Below are positions 1 to 10,444 of a stretch of DNA of 64,000 bases, piece after piece. The notes beneath the pieces are model-generated. The model had not been told where the DNA came from. It did no database searches and saw nothing but the letters and a program-made list of their open reading frames with translations. The stretch spans positions 620,001-684,000 of the forward strand of contig RSEE01000008.1 in assembly GCA_003971905.1 (NCBI GenBank), given 5' to 3'. The stretch comes from Moniliella sp. 'wahieum'. Lineage: Eukaryota > Basidiomycota > Moniliellomycetes > Moniliellales > Moniliellaceae. Numbering within the stretch: the first letter of the stretch is position 1; every line of letters starts with the position of its first letter. A program made the position numbers and the translations under genes.

Positions 1-1361
1 CGCGTCTTGCCCTTGTTGGACCTTGCTGCGCCCAGCACCGACACGGCCAACGCGTGGCGCGCTCGCCTGGTGAGCCTCGTGACCAGTACCGCGTTCCAGT
101 ACAACCCGCACGTTCAGTCTCGCGCCTTTGTCTTGCTCGGTGCCCTGGCCCAGGGCGAGATCGACGACGATCTCATGTACCAGATCTTGGTTTCGCTCCG
201 TGGCGCCATGCTCGAATGGGGTGCCAATGCCAACCCGGGACCTCTGGCTTCGATTGTGACCTGTCTGGCTAAGGTTGTCCGCGCCCTCCCACCCCAGAGC
301 AAGTACCTGCCTCAGATGGCCTGGGTGGCCATTGCGATGCTCGAGACGAGTGTGCCTGAGATCTTCAGTGCGGCTGCGCAGCTGCTCAATGCAGCGCTGT
401 CCACCCTGGCGGCCGTGCAATTGCCCCTCGCGGCTGGCCTGGACCCGCTCACGTTCCTCCTCGAGGCCCGCAACGAGTTCCGCGATGCCTCGTGCCGTCT
501 CGACGATGAAGCCGGGGTGGACTTTGAGATTGACTTTGGCTTTGCGCTGGCGGCACTGCTCGTGCGTGGTCTGCGGGACAGCACAACACGGGCAACGACG
601 GTGGGTGGAGGTGCTTCTGTGCCTACTCCGCGTCTCCTCGACTAATGAGAAGGAGAACGGTGAGGCCGGGCGAGGCAGCAAAGTGTCACCGGCCGCGGTG
701 GGCTTGTTCGTCGCTTTACTGCCCTCAGCTACCAGTGAGAGCGGACTGGCATCACTCTCCTCGACTGGGATTGCCAGTAATGTGGTGGAGGCAGCGGTCA
801 AGGCGCGCAGGGAAGGGGAATGGTCTCTCGCCTCTTTGCTCTTGCCAGTCGACAATAAGCAAGCGCTCCTGGTCACTGCACTGCTGGCAGCATTGCTTGA
901 CCACGCTCAGGACGAGGATGAAAAGGTGCTGCTTTACACGCTGCTGCGCGACATGGCGGTGGCCAAGCCCGCCATCTTGTCTATCATGTACGTTTGTCTT
1001 CCCGTCTGCGTTACATTTTTTTTCGCTCAGCTTTTACTGACTGTCCGGACTGAACGGGTACGAGTGGGTTGCTGCTGGAATGCAGACCGAAATTGAGTCG
1101 TCGACGAACGAACTGATTTTGGACGCAGTGCAGGCCATTACGTCGGTGGCGGTGTGCGAGCCGGTGGTGGCCGCCCAGGCGGCGGAGACGGCACGGCGCG
1201 GTGGTCTCGGTGCTTACCTCGATGAAGCTGGGTTTGCCTCCTTCCTTGAGTGTGGTGCGTTCAGCGCGGCGCCAGAGTTGGACGAGACTCAGCGTGTGCT
1301 GGTCGCTCGGTTGGCTGCCGCGTTGCTAGCGGGCGCCATCGATGCGGGGGCGCATGATTAA
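1..1361 (+). CDS. Neurofibromin/IRA-type Ras GTPase-activating protein, C-terminal part (5' end outside window)
   Basis: IRA/NF1 proteins switch off Ras at the plasma membrane by stimulating GTP hydrolysis and so damp cAMP signalling. Only the C-terminal helical part is inside the window; the GAP and Sec14-PH regions would lie to the left. Recognition rests on QSRAFVLLGAL (about residues 37-47 of the visible part), WVAIAMLE, FGFALAALLVRGLR and KQALLVTALLAALL, which line up in order with the C-terminal third of human NF1. The frame shifts by +1 at a GG pair near 601. An intron starts after ILSI (donor GTACGT at 988). CAG at 1030 is the natural acceptor before LSGLNGYEW, but a stop at 1038 then interrupts, so either a further one-base error exists or a donor at 992 is joined to CAG at 1085. 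The stop codon is at 1359-1361. Family assignment is firm; the exon join is not. Confidence 0.85.
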
Positions 1362-2546
1362 GTCATTTTTTGCATGGCAACGCTCCCTCTCTCAAACCTC
1401 TCACCAAGTGACTCCTTGCCTGGGCTCGATCCATCATTATCCACATGATATCCCCCTCTCACGCTACAGCTGGGCTGGGCCTACTTTGCCACTGCTCCGA
1501 GTGCTGCAGCTGGTTGGCCCGCCTCTGTGCCTTTGTTCCCTAGTTCGCCCGCGTATGTTTTTACCTACGATGGCACCCTGGTTTCGCGACATGTTTCCTC
1601 TTCTTTGCTCTATCTTTCCTGATTTTTTGGCTCTTTGAATGGATTGAATGTTCCGTGGGTTTGGAGTAGTTGAACAGATCGCACGTTCAACGTTCAACCA
1701 ACGAATGTAATAACAGCGTATAACCGGTAGCCCGTTCAACTGGCACCATGTGGGCATGTTGTGACGTGGAGATGTGAGCTTCGGAACAAGACAGCAGTTG
1801 TGTGCTGCATCGACACTACTAGGCCACTGCTTTATTCTGGCTCCTGCGCCTTCCCTTCGTAACGTTCTGGTCTTCCCTTAACCAATCTTCACGTCATGAA
1901 CCGGCACCGCTGCCACACTCGATACTTTGTCGGGGTTACCGACCAGATCCCTAGCTCTTTCAGTGGGTCGGGGGTCGGATCTCTGATTGCGAACAGGTGC
2001 TATAGTCACAGTGCAACAAGGGAATAAACGTTGAATTTCCAACCTGCAGCTCTTGAGCTACAGTATCGCCACGGCTAGTAGTACTACGTGCAGCAATTGA
2101 ACAGCTGCCAATGAGTTCAAAGAGCCCATGAGGATGCCCCATGAAGCTGGCAGGATATTGCTTGGGTTACTGAGCCTTCCCCCCTTCAGGTATCATCGTC
2201 CAACACGCACGTGCAGAACCAAGAAAACCACCTCGTCTCGATCTCATTTACACGTAAGCGAAAGTCATTTTGTCTGGAACCAGAAAAGCCAGACTTCTTA
2301 GGATAGAAGCGCATACTACCTTAATTACACACAGTCTCTCCTTCAATTTGTCCCTGCTTGGTTGGCGCTTGCGAGGGATCACAAATAGCCTTGCATGTCC
2401 TAGCAAAGTACGAACGGGTTACCTGGCTGGGACTGGAGTCGCGTAGTACAATCTTGTGTGGAACGGACCAAGTGCGAAAAGCTGCATCGTGCAACACCAG
2501 GGAGGGGGAGAGGGGTATAGTCGTCACAATGGGGCACGCCCACTGG
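1362..2546. other. Intergenic, convergent 3' ends of IRA and ARL1
   Basis: The gap lies between two genes that converge. I see no protein-coding signal. It holds two GTTCAAC heptads at 1685-1698, one of the dispersed period-7 repeats of this window, and a further single GTTCAAC near 1734-1740. Confidence 0.6.
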
Positions 2547-3419
2547 TCATTCGATCATGACTGAGTCTGGATCGCATTCCAGCCTGCAGGAAATTCCGGT
2601 CAGTATGTTGCGCGATGAAACGAAGGGATGGCGCAGAGTGGGAAGTGCGCACGTACCAGTCCATGCCTTCTTCGATGCCGGTACCTCGGTCGCAACAGTA
2701 GGAACGATGGTCCAACTGCGGTCGCGGAGGGTGTGGAGCGCCAGAGCTTCGGAGACCTCAGCAGGAGAGGCAGCTCCGGCCAGATCTTGTTTGTTGGCGA
2801 GGACTAAGAGCTTTGCGTTGCGCAGTTCGTCCGCGTCCAGAAGTGAGTGTAGTTCCCGCTTGGTGAGGCCTAGACGCCTTATCCGCCGAGTCTACCACAT
2901 AAACAATCGCTTTGGTCTCGTCACTGAAGCAGTGCCAGTAGCTCCTACACAAACGTCAGACATTACCAATGCGGAGAGGGAGCGGGAAGGCGGAGAGAGT
3001 CGTACCTGGTGGAAGCTTGGCCTCCAAGATCCCAGATTAAGAGATGGAGCGATTTGTATTGTACCTCCTCGACGTTAAAGCTCACCGCTGGAAAGAGTAA
3101 GGAGGTTAGCACACAAGACAGGAGGCGTTGCAGGAATGATACCAGCATACTTGGTACGACATGGACATAGGAGTTGAGCTTGAGCCTGTAAAGGATAGTC
3201 GTCTTGCCCGCACTGTAGAGAAGGGAGAATAGAAGAGGAAAAGGGGTGGGCAAGGGTCAGAACATACTAAGCGCTCAGCTGAGCACCGGGCAGTGGGCTT
3301 TGCTTAGCGCGGGAGACGCACCTATCCAAACCCAGCATCATGATCTTGAGCTCTTCCTGGCGCACCCAGAACATGAGGCTCGTCATCCAGCTCGACAGCG
3401 AGGAGAAGGTGACACCCAT
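2547..3419 (-). CDS. ARL1: ARF-like small GTPase, ARL1 type
   Basis: ARL1 is a myristoylated trans-Golgi GTPase that recruits GRIP golgins. The start MGVTFSSL (Gly2 available for myristoylation) at 3419 and the G boxes are clear: GLDSAGKTT (P-loop), WDLGGQ (switch II), ANKQDL (guanine specificity) and a late VPTVATE. Five exons are split by introns 3213-3321, 3088-3150, 2945-3005 and 2584-2656, all GT-AG. The last short exon gives W-LECDPDSVMIE and ends at 2547. Two frame breaks lie in exon 4, an extra G near 2876 and a missing G near 2690 (before GTGIEEGMDW). Oddities: the near-invariant TVGFN of switch I reads TVSFN, exactly at an exon join, and TSIRPYW is ASTRSYW. The N-terminal helix is longer than usual. 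The closest family is ARL1 (SYW, YVVDSAD); other ARLs are less likely. Confidence 0.85.
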
Positions 3420-4350
3420 CGTGCGATGACTCGAGGGGAGAACGAGGGAGGGGGGGCGATGGATGACGAGCAAGAGAGACAGCGAGTGCGTTGCCACTGG
3501 GCGCCGACTCGGTCGTTCGACGTGCAACGCGAAAGCGCGAAGCGCAAAGCGCGAAGCTGTCCCAAGGCCTAACTGTCAGCAATCGGGCAGCGCGTCAGCG
3601 GTCCACTCATTCCTCAGTCTTCACGCTTCACTGGCCACGTACCACCGGCGTGGTCACCGTCGCCGCGTCACCGGCGTCACCCGACACTACACAAAAAACG
3701 AGTCACTAGTCACCACAGTCACCTGGTTGCCGAGGATCTGCATTGGATGGCGTCGATGACGTGGAGACCGCAGCCGGCGGAGCGAAACCACCTCGTCCTC
3801 AGCGTTTGCCGCCTGACGTGTGTTCACATCTGTACCCACCCAACCCACGGCAGTCTATGCCCGACTACAGCGAACACAGTACATATAACTGTTCTGCCAA
3901 CTTGGGGGGCGATGGGCACAAAGCATCATACCGATGAGAGTCCCATGCGACCATGGCGGGCCGTGGATGATATCCGCCGCATGGATACAGTGTCCGCTGG
4001 CTCGTCTCTCTCGCTACTAGTCTAACTGGACTGATGCGTGTTTGGATGAGATGTCTACGACATGCGGGGCTCAGCGGCAGGAGATAACCGGAGCGCCCCG
4101 TAACACGACGAGGATATAGCGTATGGAGTACGACCGTCATGGTGTCCAGACGTCCAGCGCAGAGATGGGGGCGGCGGCAGACATGATGGCAAGAAGTCCA
4201 GAACATGACAGAATGGGGAGAGGGGTAGTCCAGAACAGGGACGGTGTGTGGGTGAGATTGCCAGTTCCCACGTATCCCACTCTTTCGCGAGGGGGTGTCC
4301 CGATGGTGGAAACGCTAGCAGTGCACACTGATGTTTTCATCTCAGAGGTC
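3420..4350. other. Intergenic, ARL1 upstream region and 3' flank of the SAM gene
   Basis: This stretch should contain the ARL1 promoter. Apart from the AAGCGC heptad array at 3532-3557 and CACC/GTCACC-rich sequence around 3635-3700, nothing definite is visible. Short open frames on both strands lack any recognisable protein. Confidence 0.5.
3532..3557. repeat. Period-7 array, AAAGCGC/GAAGCGC
   Basis: Units AAAGCGC, GAAGCGC, AAAGCGC and a partial GAAGC follow each other without spacing, 110-140 bp upstream of the ARL1 start. Confidence 0.85.
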
Positions 4351-5427
4351 CTAAGGGTGAGGAGTGAAGAAACCGAGGGCACGCGCAGAGTGGTCGCCAA
4401 AGGTGGACTGATGTGTGATGATGGGGAGAGGAGGGGAGGGTGATCTGTCCGGGACCGGATCTAAGTGCGTAGCGGGACGTGGATGGACACCCGGGACAAA
4501 CGAAGCTGCTTTGAGCACTCGCGGCCCAACTGCGAGTCGGATGCGAGCCGACGCAAGGTCTTTTTGGGAGGCGTGTGAGGGGGCGCATTCAGGGCTGCTG
4601 TAGTGTCGTGAGAGGGTGAGAGGTGGAGAAGCTGTGGGACAGCTTATACGGTGATTCTGGAGAACGGGCTCCCACCACCGCGTCCGTCTTTCTCGAGTGA
4701 CAGGACGAGGTGCAGGCTTTTGTTCGGAAGTGGAAGAAGGAATCTCGGTAAGGGCAGTCGTAGTTTTGTTGAGGTTCGATACTTTTGTGGCAGAGCGAGA
4801 GGTTGGGTCACGCGCCTTGATTCGATAGAACACGTTGTGACATCGAGTGTTGAAGATGTGTGAGAGATGGACAAAGATTTGGTTTTCCGTGGTTCGACGG
4901 GAGAGATGTCCCAGAGAACGTAGTGATTGTTCTGGGCGGGCATGGATGGGTTACTTAGGGCGCTAGTGTGTGGCGGAGGGGGCGGTCTATGATGTTTGAT
5001 ACTTTGCTCTGCTCCGTGTGGAACCGCCGAAGGTGAGGGGAATGAGAGCCCTAATCCGTCTGTCATCACTTTGCTAGGGTGTCTTCTCGGGGCCGATACG
5101 CAACATTTTCAGAGTTCGCTGAAAGGCGTAAGGAGGTTATGAGAACCATCACCTTGGAGGCCAACTGAGGATCGACGATTCCCATGGCCCGCAGGTAAGA
5201 GGGTCGGAGATCCAAGAGGGCACGCCGTCGATTTCCTCCGCTACAAAGGTGGGAGCGAGAATGGATAGGCCTTTGTACCGCAGCCAATCAGCAACGTTCG
5301 AGGTCGACCAGGAGTATACTGCACCTGTTTATATGGTTAATTTAATGTGGGTCACAAAGAAGAAAGAATGTGTAGGTTTGAGGAGGGGGGGGCAGGTCAA
5401 TGACTTCATTAACGTACTGTTCATCAT
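4351..5427 (-). CDS. SAM-domain protein with Ser/Pro-rich tail
   Basis: The N-terminus is a sterile alpha motif domain, a protein-protein interaction fold: VYSWSTSNVADWLRYKGL, then FVAEEIDGVP, LLDLRPSYLRAMGI and a closing helix ASKVMVLITSLRL (about residues 5-75). The start is an ATGATGAAC immediately preceded by an in-frame stop, giving a first exon of only 10 nt (5418-5427). Intron 5325-5417 has GTACGT and AACAG, with a second in-frame acceptor 6 nt further on. One-base losses in runs near 5222 (CCC), 5067 (AAA) and 4835 must be bridged. The tail is rich in Pro, Ser, Thr and Arg and has no domain I know; its end is placed at the stop after FFTPHP and is uncertain. Possible roles are signalling adaptors of the STE50/BOI type, but there is no RA or PH domain to support either. 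Confidence 0.6.
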
Positions 5428-6927
5428 GTCACCCCGGGGTTCAGGGGCCCGGCGTCATCATCAACAGATGATGTTGCGGGGGATTGCCTTTGCAAGATGA
5501 GATGAATAGCTCTTTCTCGACGAACATATCTGTTGGAAATGCTGGGCACAGGACATGGACCATGGTGGCCGAGGGTTGGGGGACGGGATCAAAGATTTGC
5601 CCTTCGTACACTTTTGATGCGGTAAATATAATGATCCGTTGTTTTGTGTAAGGCGCACAACAGTTGTCCGTCCCAAAGAGATAAATAAAAGATCGTAGAT
5701 GTGTCAGTACAGCTTATCGGCAAGGTAGACCACGCCACGCCCTTCTTCTCGGGAAGAGCTGTGGAAGCAGGAGAGGAGATGGGAGAAAAGAAAGGAGATG
5801 AGGAGGTAGACGAGAAACGCAAAGCAGCAAGCGAAAGGGAAAACGAAATCCGCATCCTTCCAAAATACGTAGCGAGAATTTAAACGTGGAACGGCTAGCA
5901 GAGTCGCCAACTATACCATCGCGCTCTCAACCAATCTCAGACTGAGATCTCATTCCGAGCAATGGCTTGCCTGCTCGCCTACCTGCTCGCCTGCCCCTCA
6001 GTTCCCATACGAAGGATGAGAGTGGTCCTTCGACACGTCTTCTGGCATGAGAAAGGCCATCATGACCCGACACGTTAGGACAAACGGCACTATGTGCATA
6101 ACCCTAAGACCGGCCATAACATTAATGGGAGGACATGCCTGAACGTTGGCCTAACCCCGCAAGCTATTGCCACTGAACAGCGCGTATAGCTAGCCCCCAT
6201 TGTAATGGCATTTTCCTCGACCATCGACCATCGATCATCGATCATTGTTTATTGACGCAACTATATGATTAAGGTCCAAAGTACTTCGGCTTACTACACC
6301 ACCTGCTATGCAACTGCATCATACTCCTGTGCACTGTGATTAGACAGGAGCCCACGTCGTCGACTTGTCCCGAATCGGCATTTCGATTAGCGAGTACAGA
6401 GTGAGGTTTTCAACTACCCTACTGGGAATCTGCCGTACTGCGTCGTGGAACAGAACACTCGCTCCGGCGAGTAACTCAGCCTCTACAGTCGAGAGGTCGC
6501 CAATCGACCAACAGCCGCAGTGAGCGGAAACAAGAGGGTGCAAGTGCAGCGAAGAGCGTAGCGGTGGAGAGGCAGGTAGTACACGAAAACTGCACGGAGC
6601 AGGCAAGGACCAAGGACGAGGTGCGACCGAGCAACACTGCTTGTGGTTGGTTCCCGATTTGGGTGGCCCACAGGGTACACCCGAACGTCCTTCATCTCTA
6701 TGTAATAGTGTGTGAACAGCATCAAATAGCAGTACCAGCGGCGTGTGGATACCATGCCACCAGGAAAATAGATGACTATATCGTTGAGGAGCAACACATT
6801 GGTTACCCTCTGGTGACGTGCTTCGGAAGGACCAATAGCAAACAGACGACAGAGAGCATCATAATCGTGGGGTGGGAGGAGGGGAGGGGGGGTGGAAGGG
6901 ATGACGAGCTCAGGAGTGTAGAGAGAA
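5428..6927. other. Intergenic, SAM-gene promoter and carboxypeptidase 3' flank
   Basis: AT-richer than its surroundings. It holds the ATCGATC heptad array at 6223-6243. A hydrophobic open frame at 5704-5910 (minus) shows no family resemblance and I do not call it a gene. Confidence 0.5.
6223..6243. repeat. Period-7 array, ATCGATC
   Basis: Units ATCGACC, ATCGATC, ATCGATC. The core ATCGAT is a palindrome. Confidence 0.85.
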
Positions 6928-8568
6928 CTACAATTCATCTCCCGCCAGCCAGCGGTTAATCATAGCCTGGGCTTGAGCAGGCTTGTCATAAGGCACCATG
7001 TGGCCTGCTTGGAAGACGGTGGCCCAAGTCAGACCGTCCAAAGCACGTGTCTCGCCCGCCGGAGTGCCATCCACCAGCCACGGACGGAGTGGGAGAGCTG
7101 TGAACGCATCAGTGGAGGACCAGATCATTTGGTCCACCGCCGCTCGGTGGCCCACACCGTTGCACTGGAAGTCCAAGTCGCCATTGTAGATCAGGGCCTT
7201 GACGCCGTGTTCGAGGAGAAGGGCGACATGGGGTTTGTTGTCGTGCGCCCCGTCCTGAGCGGCGGCAAAGAGGGTACCAACATGGTTGCTGCAGGCCTGG
7301 AAGGGCCCAAGACTTTCAATAGGCTCCGCGCCCACCAGGGCCCGAACATCTGCCCGGTCCAGGTAGGTGCGAATGTCGGGCTGTGACGCTGTAACAGAGA
7401 TTGGGACTGATACCGGCGCGGCAGGGGTCGGAGATATCGTAGGGATTGACCCAGTGGCGTACACCGGTCCAGCCAACTCGGGCTGCACACTGCTAGGGCA
7501 TCGTGGCACTTGTCCGGGTTGAAGGCGTCGCGGCAATGTTCGCCCAGGGAGAGTGCGCAAGAGGCTGCATAACCCTTCATTCGCCTGCATTGGTCAATAC
7601 CGACGATCGGCTTGCCAAGACCATTGTGCCGGGTGCAGGCAAACTCGTAAATCTTTGGCACCTGCACCGAGCGGTCGGTGATGCCGTTTCCAATCACGAT
7701 GGATTTGAGGGGGATCAGGTCCTTGGGATCGACAGGTTTGTCTTTGCGCCAGGCATCTGTCTCATAGGCCAAGTTGCGATCCACGATCTCGGCGGCAAAG
7801 ATTGGTACGTAGCGGCCCGCATACGACTCGCCTGCGAGATGGAAGCCCTCGTTGGTGGCGGCCGTGTGGAAGTCAGGGAAGGCAGCAAAGAAGATCCGGA
7901 GAAAGTGGTAGAGGTCTGTGGCTCCGGCTTCCGTGGTACCCACCTCGACGCCATAGCGGGTGTAAGAGTAGCCCACCCACAGGTTGATCGATAAAGATGG
8001 TGTTGGCCCTTTCGTTCCACGAGTAGGGGTTGTACTCGGTCGCATTGATGGGAGGACCGTCACGAAGAACCGACTCAGCAGTCACGCGGCACGGTCCTAG
8101 CTCCATGAACAAGCCTAGCTGAGAGCTGCACCCAGGGCCGCCATTGGTCCAGAGCAGTACGGGGTCGTGGTGCGGGCTATGGCGCGACTCGAAAAAGTAA
8201 AAGAAGAGCGACTTGCCATCGCGTGTATCAATGTAGCCACTCCAGCTTGTCACACCAGGGTCACAGAAGGCCTCGTCGGTGGAGGAGCTGTTGGCGGCGT
8301 GGATGCGCTTGATGCGCACGCTGGTGCCAGGGAAGGCGGCGTGGGTGAGGACCGCGTGGGTGTGGGTGAGGGCGTTGGCAGCAACAATCTGGTCCTGGAC
8401 GCTGCGTGCATCGGCGGGGGCAACGGGAGAGCCGAGCTCGATGTGGACGGGGGGGAGGCTGGAGGGGGGGGCAGCAGCGGGCGCGGAGAGGTGGGGGCCG
8501 AGGGGCGTCTGGAACGCAACAGCGCCCACCGCAGCGACCAGAAGCGCAACGCACGTCCCAACACGCAT
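6928..8568 (-). CDS. Secretory serine carboxypeptidase, family S10 (carboxypeptidase Y-like)
   Basis: S10 enzymes remove C-terminal residues in the vacuole or outside the cell. The product starts with a signal peptide (MRVGTCVALLVAAVGAVAF). The oxyanion region LLWTNGGPGCSS, the nucleophile GESYAGRY, the catalytic Asp in IYNGDLDFQCN and the catalytic His in QAGHMVPYDKP are all present in order. NPYDIS-DPC and CY in the middle match carboxypeptidase Y. Total length, about 545 residues, is normal. The frame changes near 7998 (just after FIDQPVG), 7486 (CC run), 7446 (GGG run) and about 7400; each of the first three reads through if a short run is lengthened. No intron is needed. The last four residues are GDEL, close to K/HDEL ER-retrieval signals but probably chance. 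Upstream of the start is 1.9 kb without a gene, and the mucin-like gene is divergent. Confidence 0.9.
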
Positions 8569-10444
8569 GGGGCTGAGCAGCTGTGGGGCGAAGCGAGCCA
8601 GCTAGTCGATAGGCGCTGGGCTGGGCAAAAGAAGCACCGCACGCGCGCTTTGAGCCTCGCCGCTCCATTTCCATCGCTTCTCCACGTGGTCCGAGCACCG
8701 GAGATATGCGGCTGGCATGCGATTTCCACCTGGAGATGCGCATTAGTCACCGTCACGAATCACACAGTACTCACCAGCAAATTCATCACTACACCACTAG
8801 CCCTACGCGGACGCTGGATCTAACCCCCACCTTCCTCCACCAGCCAACGCAAGCGGCACAGTAAATGCCCGAGCAGCGCCGCAGGACAAATGGGCGTGAA
8901 CCGCCTGCATCGCCACACTCCTACCTCCCCTTGAATCTCCCATGAAATCCCTGGGTTCAAGGAGGCATTTGCCCTGATCAACATCGACTCGGGCAGCGTA
9001 AGGCGGCTATACTCTTCACCGCGAACGTGTGGGCGCAAGGCTCCATTATCTTGGGAGATGATCGATGATGGTGCATCGAGTAAGGTCAGACTAACATACA
9101 GCACACATGAAGGCACCTCTCGCTATGCGGCGTGACTAGTGACTAGTGACTGCACATCACGTTAGGTTTGACCAGGGAACAGAAAACGAACATATTTCAT
9201 CCAACAGCTTCTTACCATGTTTTGCGAGTATCTCGCCTCTCTGGACGAGGCGTCAGATGCGTCAGATGCGTCAGAGCTGATGGAGGCCCATTAGTACCTT
9301 CATGAACACGGAGATCGACTGGCTGGTCCCACCAAACTGCGCTGCTGAGCAGTTGAGTAAGAGGGCGTTCGGATGAACGATGGGGCAGTGGTCTTCCCGG
9401 GCCCCTTTTGCCACGTCATGTGTCCCCAGGAAAGCCCTCAGCGGGCCAACCTGCTTTAGGCTGTTTTTCCAAACCAGATTGAGCATGCTGTTAAGGGCAT
9501 CATTGAGTCCTTGGCAGCACTGGGCATGAGTCTGCGCAAGTTTGACTACACAGCATGTGCGGTGCGTCTTCATTCTTTTTGTTGTTGTGTATGTGGGTTC
9601 GATCGATGATTCATCTGACCTACTCCGCAGGTGTGGAGGGAGGCCTTAACAACAGGGGTGGCGGGGCGGAATTAAAGGCCCACATGCCCTGGGATAGCAA
9701 GCGTTGCCCTCTCTTGGCAGTCCTCGCGATCTATTGAGTGGTTGTGATGTAATAATCCGTTCCACGAACCCCGCTGGAGATCTTAGCCGTGGTGTCTGCT
9801 ACAAAATGTTGTGGATCCTCCACAAGTTGAGGGCTGGGAGAGGGCGCGAGAGGGGGAGGGGTTCGGAGCTACACAGACGTGGGAGCTTGAAAAAAGGTTT
9901 TGTAACATGTCGCAAGACTTTATGAAGCGCCTATTCTTCGCTATACTGCAAGTCATCTCTTCTATTATCCGCGTCCGAGCCTGCAACTAGCGGAGCGATG
10001 AGGCTGGGGAAGGCCACAGGGAAGGCCCCTGGCAGACCCATTGAGTTGCTGAGGGGCTATAGTAGGCAGTCGATATCCGGCGCGGTAACCTAATTGTCAC
10101 TCTGATGGGCGCAGGCGACCGAGCTGCTAGACGGATGCGCAGCAGCGACGACCACGCAGAGTACTAGTAGTGGGGTCCAGGTGTAGCAGACTGCAAGCGC
10201 CATACACTTGCTGTCGGTCGGTTGGCTGAGGGCGGGGACACGGCCTTTTTATAGGTGTTTTTAGGCGATAGGCCTACGAGCCTTGCGTCGTCCCGTCGAT
10301 CGCCTATGAAGAAGAGGGAGTGCTGCGTGTGCGTCAGCGGTGCAGAGCACTGCTGGTCCTCCTCGGCCTCCGCGATGATCAGGTGCACCAGGCCTGCGGC
10401 TGAGGCTTATCGAGAGGGGATACGTATGCGCTTGCGCTTGCGCA
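8569..10444. other. Intergenic, between divergent carboxypeptidase and mucin-like genes
   Basis: The gap should hold both promoters. Seen: GACTAGT heptads at 9134-9151, and a 9-bp tandem GTCAGATGC around 9248-9270. An open frame of about 100 codons at 9271-9573 (minus, starting MKTHRTCC) resembles nothing I know, and plus-strand frames there look equally protein-like, so I leave it uncalled. Confidence 0.5.
9134..9151. repeat. Period-7 array, GACTAGT
   Basis: Two full GACTAGT units and a GACT remnant. The core ACTAGT is a palindrome. Confidence 0.8.

Noticed and set aside
601-610. A 10-nt GT...AG stretch in IRA that would restore the frame if spliced
   Set aside because: Spliceosomal introns this short are not known. 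A one-base sequence error is far simpler.
9271-9573. Minus-strand frame of about 100 codons
   Set aside because: No recognisable domain, and frames on the other strand look as protein-like. Could be an element relic; not enough to call.
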